Below are positions 23,744 through 31,612 of a stretch of 64,000 nucleotides of DNA, piece by piece. The stretch covers positions 1-64,000 of the forward strand of contig JAJYSU010000005.1 of the NCBI GenBank assembly GCA_021793395.1, written 5' to 3'. Each line of letters begins with the position of its first letter. Position 1 is the stretch's first letter. Position numbers and translations under genes: made by a program. The notes under the pieces were generated by a model. It made no database searches. It saw only the letters and a program-made list of their open reading frames with translations, and was not told the DNA's origin. The stretch comes from Actinomycetes bacterium. GTDB lineage: Bacteria; Actinomycetota; Acidimicrobiia; Acidimicrobiales; RAAP-2.

Positions 23744-25918
23744 CTACGAGGCCGAGCGGGCGACGGGCGGCGCGAGGGCGTCAAGGAGGAAGGCGATGAT
23801 CTGCGCCTCGTCACGCCACGAGTCGTAGCGCCCCGAGGGCCCTCCGTGTCCGGCGCCCATGTCGGTCTTGAGCAGGGCGACGTTGTCGGGATTAGCGTCG
23901 CGCAGCGCCAGAACCCACTTCGCGGGCTCCCAGTAGCCGACGCGCGAGTCGTGCAGGCCTCCCGTGGCGAGGAGGCGAGGGTAGCGTCGTGACGATCCGT
24001 CGTCGTTGGTCGCGCGAACGTTGTCGTAGGGGGAGTAGGACCGCATGGTGCGGTAGGTCGTGGCGCTCGACGCCGGGTCTCCCCACTCCTCCCACTCGCC
24101 GATAGTCAGCGGCAGCGACGAGTCCAGCATCGTCGTGAGCGCGTCCACGAAGGGGACCTCCGCGATGACGGCGCGCCAGAGATCGGGATCGAGGTTCATG
24201 GCCGCGCCCATGAGCAGACCGCCCGCGGAGGCACCTCGGGCGGCGAGACGTGCGGGAGTCGTCCAGCCCTGCTCGACGAGTGCGCGACCCACTCGCACGA
24301 AGTCGCTAAAGGTGGTGGGCTTTTGCGACAGGCGCCCCATCTCGTACCACGCGCGGCCTTTTTCGCCTCCTCCGCGTACGTGGGCGATCGCGTAGGTCAC
24401 CCCACGCTCGAGGAGCGAGAGGCGTGGCGACGAGAAACTCGGGTCGATCGCGATCTCGTAACTGCCGTAGCCGTACAGGAGAAGGGGGGCGTCTCGGGTG
24501 GGGACGAGCTCGCCGCGTTCGTTGAGGGTGGCCTGGTCGGCACGGGTGACGAGCGACACCGGGATGAGTTCGCCGTCACTGGCGCGGATCCACAGCCGTC
24601 CGGTCACGTAACGGTCTCGGTCGTAGCCGTGTACGCGCAGTTGGTGGCGTACCAGTACCTCGCCGGTGCTGACGCGTACGTCAGCGCTCTGACGGGGAGT
24701 GACGAGGGAGGTCAGGGAGATTCGCAGGTAGTCGGTGGCGTACTCGAGGTTGGTCGACAAGGTCACTGTCGAGGGTGCGGCGTCGCCGTCGACGAGGTAG
24801 GAGCGCGCGAGGAGGTCCTCGTCGAACGCGAGGTCGCCGTCGGGCAGGGGTATGACGCGCAGCGCGGCGCTCGCGTCGTGACGCTCGCTCAGCGCGAGGA
24901 AACCTTCGAAGGCGTCCACGCTATCGAGTCGATTTCCCGGTCGCTCGCCAATCAACTCACGCCAGGTCGTCTCGTGGATGCGCCGTGCGAGGAGGCGAAA
25001 GTCGGTGGCGTTCTCGTTGGTGACGGTCAGCCACCACTCGTGTCCTGACGGGTCTCGATAGTGCTCGACGCCGTAGTCGATCCCGTGGCGGCGTCGTTCG
25101 AGCACGCGCGGCGCCGCGGTCGCGTCGTTCGCGGGGACGAACCACCATTCGCTTGTCGTCGACGAGCTGACGTGCATCATGATGACGTCACCGTCGCGGC
25201 TGCGAGCGACCGAGACGGTGAACTGAGCGTCGTCTTCCTGGTAGACGAGAACGTCGTGCTCGGGCGGTGTCGAGATCGCGTGGCGCCAGACCTGCCACGG
25301 TCGCATCGAATCGTCGACGCGCGTGTACCAGACGTGGCGTGCGTCGTTAGCCCACGCGAACCCGTAGTAGACGTCGTGAATCTCGTCGGTGAGCGGTGTC
25401 TGGCCGGCGAGGGGGCGAAAGGTGAGGGTGTGGCGCTCGTCGCCCTCAACGTCGACGCCGACCGCGACCCAGCGGTCGTCGGGACTCACCTCGAAGACGC
25501 CGACCGAGAAAAAGTCGTGTCCGCGTGCGTCGTCGTTCTCGTCCAGTACGACCTGTTCGTCGGGCGCGGGACTCGTCGGATCCACCACGGGGGGCGTCGG
25601 GTCGTCGCCGCGGGCCGCGAGGCGACAGGTGATGGCGTAGTCCAGACCCTCGCGCGTGCGTTCGAAGTACCACCAGTCGCCGTGGCGGACGGGCACGGTG
25701 TAGTCGGTCTCGTCCACCCGAGCGCGAATTTCGTCGTAGAGCGTCCCGGCGAGTGGCGCGAGCGGGGCGAGGACCTCGTGCAGGTAGGCGTTCTCGGCCT
25801 CCAGGTGTTCGAGGACGTCGGGATCGGTCTCGCCGAGCCAGTAGTACGGGTCCACGCGCCGGTGGCCGTGATGGACGAGGTCGTGAGGGCGCTGGGGTGG
25901 TCGGGGGGGTACAGGCAT
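23744..25918 (-). CDS. ptrB: Oligopeptidase B (S9 prolyl oligopeptidase family)
   Basis: Serine peptidase of 724 aa that cleaves short peptides after basic residues. N-terminal opening RRVDPYYWLGETDPDVLEHLEAEN is typical, followed by the beta-propeller region (residues 80-400). The C-terminal hydrolase domain holds SYEIAIDPSFSSPRLSLLERG, AHVRGGGEKGRAWYEMG, the nucleophile in RGASAGGLLMGAAMN near residue 560, an Asp-containing block LLATGGLHDSRVGYWEPAKW and the His in GAGHGGPSGRYD. A CAGAGT hexamer ends 6 bases before the ATG. Probably cytoplasmic; no signal peptide. Confidence 0.93.
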   Translation of the reverse strand: MPVPPRPPQRPHDLVHHGHRRVDPYYWLGETDPDVLEHLEAENAYLHEVLAPLAPLAGTLYDEIRARVDETDYTVPVRHGDWWYFERTREGLDYAITCRLAARGDDPTPPVVDPTSPAPDEQVVLDENDDARGHDFFSVGVFEVSPDDRWVAVGVDVEGDERHTLTFRPLAGQTPLTDEIHDVYYGFAWANDARHVWYTRVDDSMRPWQVWRHAISTPPEHDVLVYQEDDAQFTVSVARSRDGDVIMMHVSSSTTSEWWFVPANDATAAPRVLERRRHGIDYGVEHYRDPSGHEWWLTVTNENATDFRLLARRIHETTWRELIGERPGNRLDSVDAFEGFLALSERHDASAALRVIPLPDGDLAFDEDLLARSYLVDGDAAPSTVTLSTNLEYATDYLRISLTSLVTPRQSADVRVSTGEVLVRHQLRVHGYDRDRYVTGRLWIRASDGELIPVSLVTRADQATLNERGELVPTRDAPLLLYGYGSYEIAIDPSFSSPRLSLLERGVTYAIAHVRGGGEKGRAWYEMGRLSQKPTTFSDFVRVGRALVEQGWTTPARLAARGASAGGLLMGAAMNLDPDLWRAVIAEVPFVDALTTMLDSSLPLTIGEWEEWGDPASSATTYRTMRSYSPYDNVRATNDDGSSRRYPRLLATGGLHDSRVGYWEPAKWVLALRDANPDNVALLKTDMGAGHGGPSGRYDSWRDEAQIIAFLLDALAPPVARSAS

Positions 25919-26064
25919 CGACCTACTCTGCCACCGAATCGCTCGCGCGGGTGACGTCCGGTCCCTGCGTGGCGAGGAGCCGTTGTTGTCGCGATGACGG
26001 TCGAACCGTGACGGGTACGCTGGTTCGCGGCGTCCGGCGTGACGTTGATCGGCACGGTCGGTGG

Positions 26065-26098
26065 CCTAGTTACTACTATGACCGTAGGGGTAATTAGG
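26065..26098. promoter_or_regulatory. Inverted repeat over the sufB promoter, candidate operator
   Basis: cctagttac (26065-26073) and gtaattagg (26090-26098) pair as reverse complements at 8 of 9 positions. Between them lies TACTAT (26074-26079), a good -10 hexamer. The second arm leads directly into the GGGAGGA ribosome-binding site of sufB. A dyad flanking the -10 of an iron-sulfur operon suggests a SufR- or Rrf2-type repressor site. An Rrf2 gene lies at 36.4 kb, but the link is inference. Confidence 0.45.
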
Positions 26099-26106
26099 GA
26101 GGAACT

Positions 26107-27507
26107 ATGACGGTCGAAAGTTTGGACTTCAGTCGCTACCAGTTGGGGTGGTCCGACGACCAGATTCCTGTCTTCAAGCCGCGCAAGGGGGTCAACGAGG
26201 CCATCGTGCGTGAGATGTCGGCAATGAAGAATGAGGAGAAGTGGATGCTGGACTTCCGCCTCCACGCGCTGGCGCGCTTCGAGAAGAAGCCGATGCTCCC
26301 GTGGTTCGCGACGCGCATGCCCGACCTCGACTTCAACGATATCTACTACTACATCAAGCCCACCGAGAATCAGGTCAACCGGTGGGAAGACCTCCCCGAC
26401 GCCATCAAGAGCACCTACGAGCGTCTCGGGATTCCCGAGGCTGAGCGCAAGTACCTGGCGGGAGTCACCGCGCAGTACGAGTCGGAAGTGGTTTTTCACC
26501 GGAACCGTGAGGACCTCGAACGCCTCGGCGTGCTGTTTTGTGACATGGACACCGCCGTGCGCGACTATCCGGATCTGGTACGGCGCTACTTCGGTACGGT
26601 CATCCCCCCCAACGACAACAAGTTCGCGGCCCTGAACTCGGCGGTGTGGAGCGGAGGATCCTTCATCTACGTGCCCCCGGGCGTGAAGGTCGACCAACCT
26701 CTCCAGGCGTACTTCCGTATTAATACCGAGAACATGGGACAGTTTGAGCGAACCCTGATCATCGCCGACGAGGGGTCCCAGGTGCACTACGTCGAAGGGT
26801 GTTCGGCGCCGGTCTACTCGAGCGACTCGCTGCACTCGGCGGTCGTGGAACTCGTGGCCCTGCCAGGGTCACGTATCACCTACACCACGATCCAGAACTG
26901 GTCCAACAACGTGTACAACCTGGTGACCAAGCGCGCGCGGGCCGAGGCCGAGGCGCACGTCGAGTGGGTCGACGGCAACATCGGCTCGCGTCTGACGATG
27001 AAGTACCCGTCGGTGTACCTGATGGGACCCAAGGCCTCCGGTGAAGTCCTGTCCGTCGCCTACGCCGGCCCGGGTCAGGTGCAGGACGCGGGGGCCAAGA
27101 TGGTTCACGTGGCGCCCGAAACGACCTCGACGATCATCTCCAAGTCGATCTCCAAGGACGGTGGGGTGACCGCGTACCGCGGTCTGGTCAAAGTGGAGGA
27201 GGGGGCTATCGGCGCCAAGAGTTTCGTGCGGTGCGACGCGTTGATACTCGACGAGCAGTCCATCTCCGAGACGCGGCCCTACATGGAGGTAGGCGAGCGC
27301 GACGCGTCCATCGGCCACGAGGCCACCGTCTCCAAGATCGGTGATGATCAGTTGTTCTACCTCATGAGTCGGGGTCTGTCCGAGAGCCAGGCCATGGGCA
27401 TGATCGTGAACGGATTCATTGAGCCGGTGACGCGCATCCTACCCATGGAGTACGCGGTTGAGTGGTCGCGACTCATCGAGCTGCAGATGGAGGGGTCCGT
27501 CGGCTAG
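26107..27507 (+). CDS. sufB: Fe-S cluster assembly scaffold SufB
   Basis: Core of the SufBCD scaffold that builds [4Fe-4S] clusters. Length 466 aa. Motifs: MLDFRLHALARFEKKPMPW-type opening (EKWMLDFRLHALARFEKKPM), VVFHRNREDLERLGVLFCDMD, NSAVWSGGSFIYVPPGVKVD, QVHYVEGCSAPVYSSDSLHS (cysteine region), TSTIISKSISKDGG, and RCDALILDEQSISETRPYME near residue 385, the SufB-specific end block. ATG follows GGGAGGAACT. It starts the plus-strand half of the SUF locus. Confidence 0.96.
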   Translation: MTVESLDFSRYQLGWSDDQIPVFKPRKGVNEAIVREMSAMKNEEKWMLDFRLHALARFEKKPMLPWFATRMPDLDFNDIYYYIKPTENQVNRWEDLPDAIKSTYERLGIPEAERKYLAGVTAQYESEVVFHRNREDLERLGVLFCDMDTAVRDYPDLVRRYFGTVIPPNDNKFAALNSAVWSGGSFIYVPPGVKVDQPLQAYFRINTENMGQFERTLIIADEGSQVHYVEGCSAPVYSSDSLHSAVVELVALPGSRITYTTIQNWSNNVYNLVTKRARAEAEAHVEWVDGNIGSRLTMKYPSVYLMGPKASGEVLSVAYAGPGQVQDAGAKMVHVAPETTSTIISKSISKDGGVTAYRGLVKVEEGAIGAKSFVRCDALILDEQSISETRPYMEVGERDASIGHEATVSKIGDDQLFYLMSRGLSESQAMGMIVNGFIEPVTRILPMEYAVEWSRLIELQMEGSVG

Positions 27508-27544
27508 ACGTGGCGGGCCACACGGCGAGTGCCAGACTAGAACG

Positions 27545-27898
27545 ATGGCTATGCGCGAGGAGTGCAAACACTTCCAGAGTCGTACGTACTCCACGGGGGA
27601 CGTCGCGAGGTTCTGCGTTCTCGGTAACGCTCCTGATCAGCCCTGGTCGTGCCCCGCGGACTGCCCCACCTACGAGCGACGCTTCGCCGACGTTGGCTGG
27701 TCGCACGGATCGCTGGTGGAGCCCCCGGCCGAGGTCGTGCCCGCGACGGACGTGCCGATTGAGGATCGACGCGACCTGCTCGAGGCCGCCGACGAGATCG
27801 TGAACGCCGTGGCCCCCGACTTGATTCGCGAACGCCGCCGCGAACTCGGCGAGCGTGACGCGCGCCCGTCGCGTGGCTGGAAGTTCTGGCGTCGCTAG
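27545..27898 (+). CDS. Small Cys-rich protein inside the SUF locus, unknown function
   Basis: About 117 aa with four cysteines in the first 40 residues: C7, C24, C36 and C40 (REECKHF, RFCVLGN, WSCPADCPTYERR). This spacing could ligate Zn or an iron-sulfur cluster. The remainder is acidic and helical, then ends with a basic tail (RGWKFWRR). I do not recognise a family. It lies between sufB and sufD, so a role as cluster carrier or accessory factor is possible. CAGACT ends 6 bases before ATG 27545; a second ATG lies at 27551. Confidence 0.65.
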   Translation: MAMREECKHFQSRTYSTGDVARFCVLGNAPDQPWSCPADCPTYERRFADVGWSHGSLVEPPAEVVPATDVPIEDRRDLLEAADEIVNAVAPDLIRERRRELGERDARPSRGWKFWRR

Positions 27899-27908
27899 GT
27901 TCGCACGG

Positions 27909-28736
27909 CTAGTCGCCGCGGAACGTCGGCGCCCGGTGCTCGAGGAAGGCGTTGATGGCTTCGCCGAGATCGTTGGATCGTAGGTACATCGTGTTCCAGC
28001 GGGCCACGAAGTCCAGGCCGTCGGCGATGCGACGCTCGTCGTGGTGGCGAAGAACCGCCTTGGTACCGCGCACGGCCCACGGGGAGTTGGCCGCGATGAC
28101 GCGGGCGAGTTCGTAGGCCGCGCCGAGCACGTCGGCCCCGCTAGCCCCGTGCACGTCGTTCACCAAACCGATTCGTCGCGCTCGGTCGGCATCGATGTCC
28201 TCACCGGTCAACGCGAGTTGCGCCAGGTGACCCGCGCCGATGATGCCGGGCAGGCGCTGCAGTGATCCGAGATCGGCCACGATCGCGACCTTGGCCTCTC
28301 GCAGGGAGAAGATTGCGTCGCCGGCGGCGAGGCGGATGTCGCAGGCGCTAATCAGGTCGACACCGCCACCGATGCACCAGCCGTGTACCGCGGCGATGAC
28401 CGGTACGCGCAGGTCGGCGAGCGCCTGGAGTGAACTCTGCATGGTGCGTACGGCACGGTAGGTGTTCTCACTCGCGTGCGCCGGCGACGTCGAGGTCTCG
28501 CTGCCGACGAGGTCGCCTCCCATCTCCTTGAGGTCGAGCCCCACACTGAAGTGGTCTCCGCGCGCGGCCACCACGACCGCACGAACGTCCGTGTCGTCGT
28601 GCAGAGCGGCGCAGGCGAGCGGGAGATCGTTCCAGAAGGCGCGACCCATCGCGTTGCGCGCGTCGGGACGGTCGAGCCACAGGGTCGCGACGTGTCCGTC
28701 GCGTTCGAGGGATAGGACGTCAGAGTGAAGTTCCAC
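27909..28736 (-). CDS. Enoyl-CoA hydratase/isomerase, dienoyl-CoA isomerase-like
   Basis: Crotonase-fold protein of 275 aa. GTG at 28736 follows AAGGAGA; the longer frame upstream has no homology. Oxyanion-hole blocks: ARGDHFSVGLDLKEMGG near residue 60 and VHGWCIGGGVDLISACDIRLA near 117. SLREAKVAIVADLGSLQRLPGIIG near 147 carries the Glu and Asp that characterise delta3,5-delta2,4-dienoyl-CoA isomerases (the 'ADLG.LQRLP' signature). So it probably shifts double bonds in unsaturated fatty acyl-CoAs. It sits backwards in the middle of the SUF locus, unrelated to it by function. Confidence 0.83.
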   Translation of the reverse strand: MELHSDVLSLERDGHVATLWLDRPDARNAMGRAFWNDLPLACAALHDDTDVRAVVVAARGDHFSVGLDLKEMGGDLVGSETSTSPAHASENTYRAVRTMQSSLQALADLRVPVIAAVHGWCIGGGVDLISACDIRLAAGDAIFSLREAKVAIVADLGSLQRLPGIIGAGHLAQLALTGEDIDADRARRIGLVNDVHGASGADVLGAAYELARVIAANSPWAVRGTKAVLRHHDERRIADGLDFVARWNTMYLRSNDLGEAINAFLEHRAPTFRGD

Positions 28737-28815
28737 GGTCTCTCCTTGGCTCGTGGGCAGCCTAGGTCGTGTCGCAGGATGGGTGTCGACCGTTACACTG
28801 ACAACGCCCCCTCCT

Positions 28816-30048
28816 ATGACAACCTTCGCCGACGCCGCTACCTCCTTCATTGAACGTCAACCCAATGCCCACGATCGTCGGCGAGCGTGGGCGGCGTTCG
28901 AGGCCCTCGGTCTGCCGACGACGACCGACGAGGTGTGGCGTTACGCCCCCTTGAGTGAGCTGTCGCTCGACCGTTTCGCGTCGACGACGTCGAGTGCGGC
29001 GCGAGCCGACAGCGCCATCGTCGACGGTTTGGTGGCGCACGCCGGACTCGTCGTGCGCGTGGTTGACGGAGTGGTCACGTCGACGGGTACCGCGCTCGAG
29101 GGCGTGAGTGTCACCGCCGAGGCGACGGTCTCTGACGAGGCCCTCGCGCAGCGCTACGCCGACGACGCGTTCGCGCAGTTGAACGCGGCCCTGGCCCCCA
29201 CCACGATCACGGTGCGAGTGGCGCGTGGCGTGCGCGTGGCTCGTCCCGTCGTGATTGTGCACCGCACGGAGGGGTCCGTATCGTTTCCCCGCACCGTCGT
29301 GGCCCTCGAGGAGGGCGCGGACGCGACCCTGGTCGAGTACTACGAGGGGGGCAAGGACGCGCTCGTGGTACCGATGAGTGAGTACCACGTGGGTGAGAAC
29401 GCCGAGTTGCGCCTGGTGACCTACCAGCGTCTCGACCCGAGTGCGTGGCACGTCGCGCGCTCGACGGGCGTCATCGCCCGTGACGGGCGTCTTCTTCAGG
29501 CGGTCATCGGCCTGGGTGGTTACTACGACCGGTCGCGCAACGACGCGGTGCTGGCCGGTGCGGGCTCGCACAACGAACTGCGAACCACGTTTTTGGGTGC
29601 GCAGAGCCAGGTTCACGACTTTCGCACGCATCAGCTTCACCTGGGGGCCCATAGTTCCTCGGTGCTGCTCTCCAAGGGGGCGGTCACGGACGAGTCGCGC
29701 TCGATCTACACCGGACTCATTGAGATCGAACACGGCGCTCGGCGTACCGACGCCCGCCAGACCAATCACAACCTGCTGCTGTCGCCGCGTGCGCACGCCG
29801 ACAGCGTTCCCAATCTCGACATCCGTGAGAACGACGTGCGCTGCGCCCACGCGTCGTCGGTCGGACCGCTGGACGAACTGCAGCGCTGGTATCTCGAATC
29901 GCGAGGCGTGACACCAAGTGACGCGCAGCGACTGATGATTCGTGGTTTCTACAACGAGATGCTGGTGGCGCTGCCGGCGCAACTGGCCCACCTGGTCGAG
30001 AACGACGTCACCGCGGTACTGGAATCGGTGACGGCGGTCGCGTCGTGA
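28816..30048 (+). CDS. sufD: Fe-S cluster assembly protein SufD
   Basis: SufB paralogue and partner in SufBC2D. 410 aa. N-terminal helical region (RRRAWAAFEALGLPTTTDEV) with EVWRYAPLSEL, the standard 'E.W.Y..L' of SufD. The beta-helix core includes GAGSHNELRTTFLGAQSQVHDF, SSVLLSKGAVTDESRSIYTG, ARRTDARQTNHNLLLSPRA and ENDVRCAHASSVGPLDELQRWYLESRG (in pieces), then RGFYNEML. The C-terminal cysteine and histidine of CAHAS are the cluster-relevant SufD residues. TACACT (28794-28799) is a candidate -10. Its stop overlaps the Rieske gene by 4 bases. Confidence 0.94.
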   Translation: MTTFADAATSFIERQPNAHDRRRAWAAFEALGLPTTTDEVWRYAPLSELSLDRFASTTSSAARADSAIVDGLVAHAGLVVRVVDGVVTSTGTALEGVSVTAEATVSDEALAQRYADDAFAQLNAALAPTTITVRVARGVRVARPVVIVHRTEGSVSFPRTVVALEEGADATLVEYYEGGKDALVVPMSEYHVGENAELRLVTYQRLDPSAWHVARSTGVIARDGRLLQAVIGLGGYYDRSRNDAVLAGAGSHNELRTTFLGAQSQVHDFRTHQLHLGAHSSSVLLSKGAVTDESRSIYTGLIEIEHGARRTDARQTNHNLLLSPRAHADSVPNLDIRENDVRCAHASSVGPLDELQRWYLESRGVTPSDAQRLMIRGFYNEMLVALPAQLAHLVENDVTAVLESVTAVAS

Positions 30049-30371
30049 CGACGCTCGGACCCGCGGTCGATCTCGGCGCGCTGGACGACTTCACCTCGGG
30101 TGAGGCGCGTCAGTTGCGTGTGGAGGACCGAGTGCTCGTGGTGGTACGAATCGACCAGGACGTCTACGTGCTCGACGATCGCTGTAGCCACGAGGACTTC
30201 AGCCTCGCCCAGGGAGAGGTGGACGTGGAGACCTGCGAGATCGAGTGCGCGCGCCACGGGGCGATGTTCGATCTGCACGACGGCGCGCCGACCTCACTGC
30301 CCGCGACACGTCCCGTGGCTCGCTACGACGCGCGGGTTCGCGACGGCCGAGTGGAGGTGGTGCTCTCGTGA
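30045..30371 (+). CDS. Rieske-type [2Fe-2S] protein of the SUF operon
   Basis: A 108-aa single-domain Rieske ferredoxin. Cluster ligands C47 and H49 (DDRCSHEDFSL) and C68 and H71 (IECARHGAMFDL) are in place. It resembles ferredoxin components of non-haem dioxygenases and NirD-like proteins, but in actinobacterial suf operons such a gene commonly lies between sufD and sufC, where it may donate electrons to cluster assembly. It overlaps sufD upstream and sufC downstream by 4 bases each. Confidence 0.9.
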   Translation: MTTLGPAVDLGALDDFTSGEARQLRVEDRVLVVVRIDQDVYVLDDRCSHEDFSLAQGEVDVETCEIECARHGAMFDLHDGAPTSLPATRPVARYDARVRDGRVEVVLS

Positions 30372-31105
30372 GTTCGCAGTTGGTGATTGAGGACCTGCAC
30401 GTCGAGGTTGGCGGCGTGCTCGTACTGAAGGGTTTCGACCTGTCGATGGGCTCGGGCGAGGTGCACGTCATCATGGGTCCCAACGGATCGGGAAAGTCCA
30501 CGCTGGCCCACGCTCTGGCGGGTCGTCCCGGTTACCGGGTGGTGTCGGGCACGGTGAGTCTGGACGGAGCGGACGTGCTCGCCCTTTCGCCGACCGAGCG
30601 TGCGCGGGCGGGACTTATGGTGGCCCTGCAGCAGCCCCTTGAGGTTCCGGGCGTGCGTCCCTACGACGTGCTCGTCGCGGCCGGGGCGGACCCGTCGGGA
30701 CTTCGCGGGCGCATGGGCGATGAAGCGCGTCGCGTCGAGTTGAACCCCGACGTGCTGGACCGCTTCATGAATGTGGACCTGTCGGGTGGTGAGCGCAAGC
30801 GTGCGGAAATGGTTCAGATCGGTGTGCTGCGCCCCCGCTACGCCGTGCTGGACGAGATCGATTCCGGGCTCGACGTCGACGCCCTAGGGGCTGTCGCCCG
30901 CCGGCTGTCGGCCGCGGCGGGAGAGTGGGGCTGCGGAATTCTGGCGATCACTCACTTCCGCCGCCTGCTGAGTGAGTTAGTGCCCACGCGCATTCACGTG
31001 ATGAGCGACGGGCGCGTCGTGGCGACCGGCGGACCCGAGCTCGCGGAGGTTCTCGAACGCGACGGCTACGAACCCTTCCGCGCGAGAGCCGCCGAATCCG
31101 CGTAA
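30368..31105 (+). CDS. sufC: SufC-type ATPase, divergent copy
   Basis: ABC ATPase of 245 aa that drives SufBD. GTG at 30368 overlaps the Rieske stop. Walker A GPNGSGKSTLAHAL near residue 35, Q-loop MVALQQPLEVPGV, signature LSGGERKRAEMVQ near 140, Walker B RYAVLDEIDSGLDVDAL and the H-loop ITHFRR. Compared with the second SufC at 32.8 kb, the helical region after the Q-loop is shorter and lacks the FLR block, so this copy is the less typical. It ends the plus-strand suf run and faces sufU tail to tail. Confidence 0.85.
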   Translation: MSSQLVIEDLHVEVGGVLVLKGFDLSMGSGEVHVIMGPNGSGKSTLAHALAGRPGYRVVSGTVSLDGADVLALSPTERARAGLMVALQQPLEVPGVRPYDVLVAAGADPSGLRGRMGDEARRVELNPDVLDRFMNVDLSGGERKRAEMVQIGVLRPRYAVLDEIDSGLDVDALGAVARRLSAAAGEWGCGILAITHFRRLLSELVPTRIHVMSDGRVVATGGPELAEVLERDGYEPFRARAAESA

Positions 31106-31145
31106 CCCGCGATCGCGCCGGCGGGATCACCGAGGCGCGCGACGT

Positions 31146-31610
31146 CTAGGACGGCTCGGCGAGTGCCTGCTCGAGCGTGTTCCACGCGAGGGTGGCGCAC
31201 TTGATGCGTACCGGAAACTTCACGACTCCCGCGAGGGCGTTGATCTCCTTCATCGAGCGCAGGTCACTGGCGTCGTCGTCGTCGGGCCGGCCCTCACTGA
31301 GGGAGGCCTCGCGCAGTCCCATCATGGTCTTGAACGACTCAATGGTCGCGTGCACCTCGTCGAGGGGTCGACCCTTGACGGCCGCGCTCATCAAGGAGGA
31401 TGACGCCTGGGATATTGAACAGCCGTGTCCGGTCATCTTGATGTCGACCAGAACGCCGTCGCGCACGTCAACGTAGAGGACCAGTTCGTCACCGCACAGG
31501 GGATTGAATCCCTCGACGCGCCGCGCGGGGGGCGGCAGCTCGCCGCGGTTTCGCGGGGAGCGGTAGTGGTCCAGGATGATGTCGCGGTAGAGGTCGTCGA
31601 GGTTGGCCAT
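31146..31610 (-). CDS. sufU: SufU, sulfur-accepting Zn/Fe-S assembly protein
   Basis: 154 aa, IscU-like fold. Ligand cysteines in NPLCGDELVL (C39), GHGCSISQASSSLM (C64) and RIKCATLAWNTLEQAL (near 137), with the conserved Asp in CGDE. The insertion between the second and third cysteines (SEGRPDDDDASDLRSM) marks it as SufU rather than IscU. It takes persulfide sulfur from SufS. The ATG is 3 bases from the sufS stop. Confidence 0.95.
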   Translation of the reverse strand: MANLDDLYRDIILDHYRSPRNRGELPPPARRVEGFNPLCGDELVLYVDVRDGVLVDIKMTGHGCSISQASSSLMSAAVKGRPLDEVHATIESFKTMMGLREASLSEGRPDDDDASDLRSMKEINALAGVVKFPVRIKCATLAWNTLEQALAEPS

Positions 31611-31612
31611 GG

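Noticed and set aside
28762-29991. 409-aa minus-strand open frame across sufD
   Set aside because: Antisense shadow of a well-supported sufD; the translation is Arg/His/Val-rich low-homology sequence typical of high-GC shadows.
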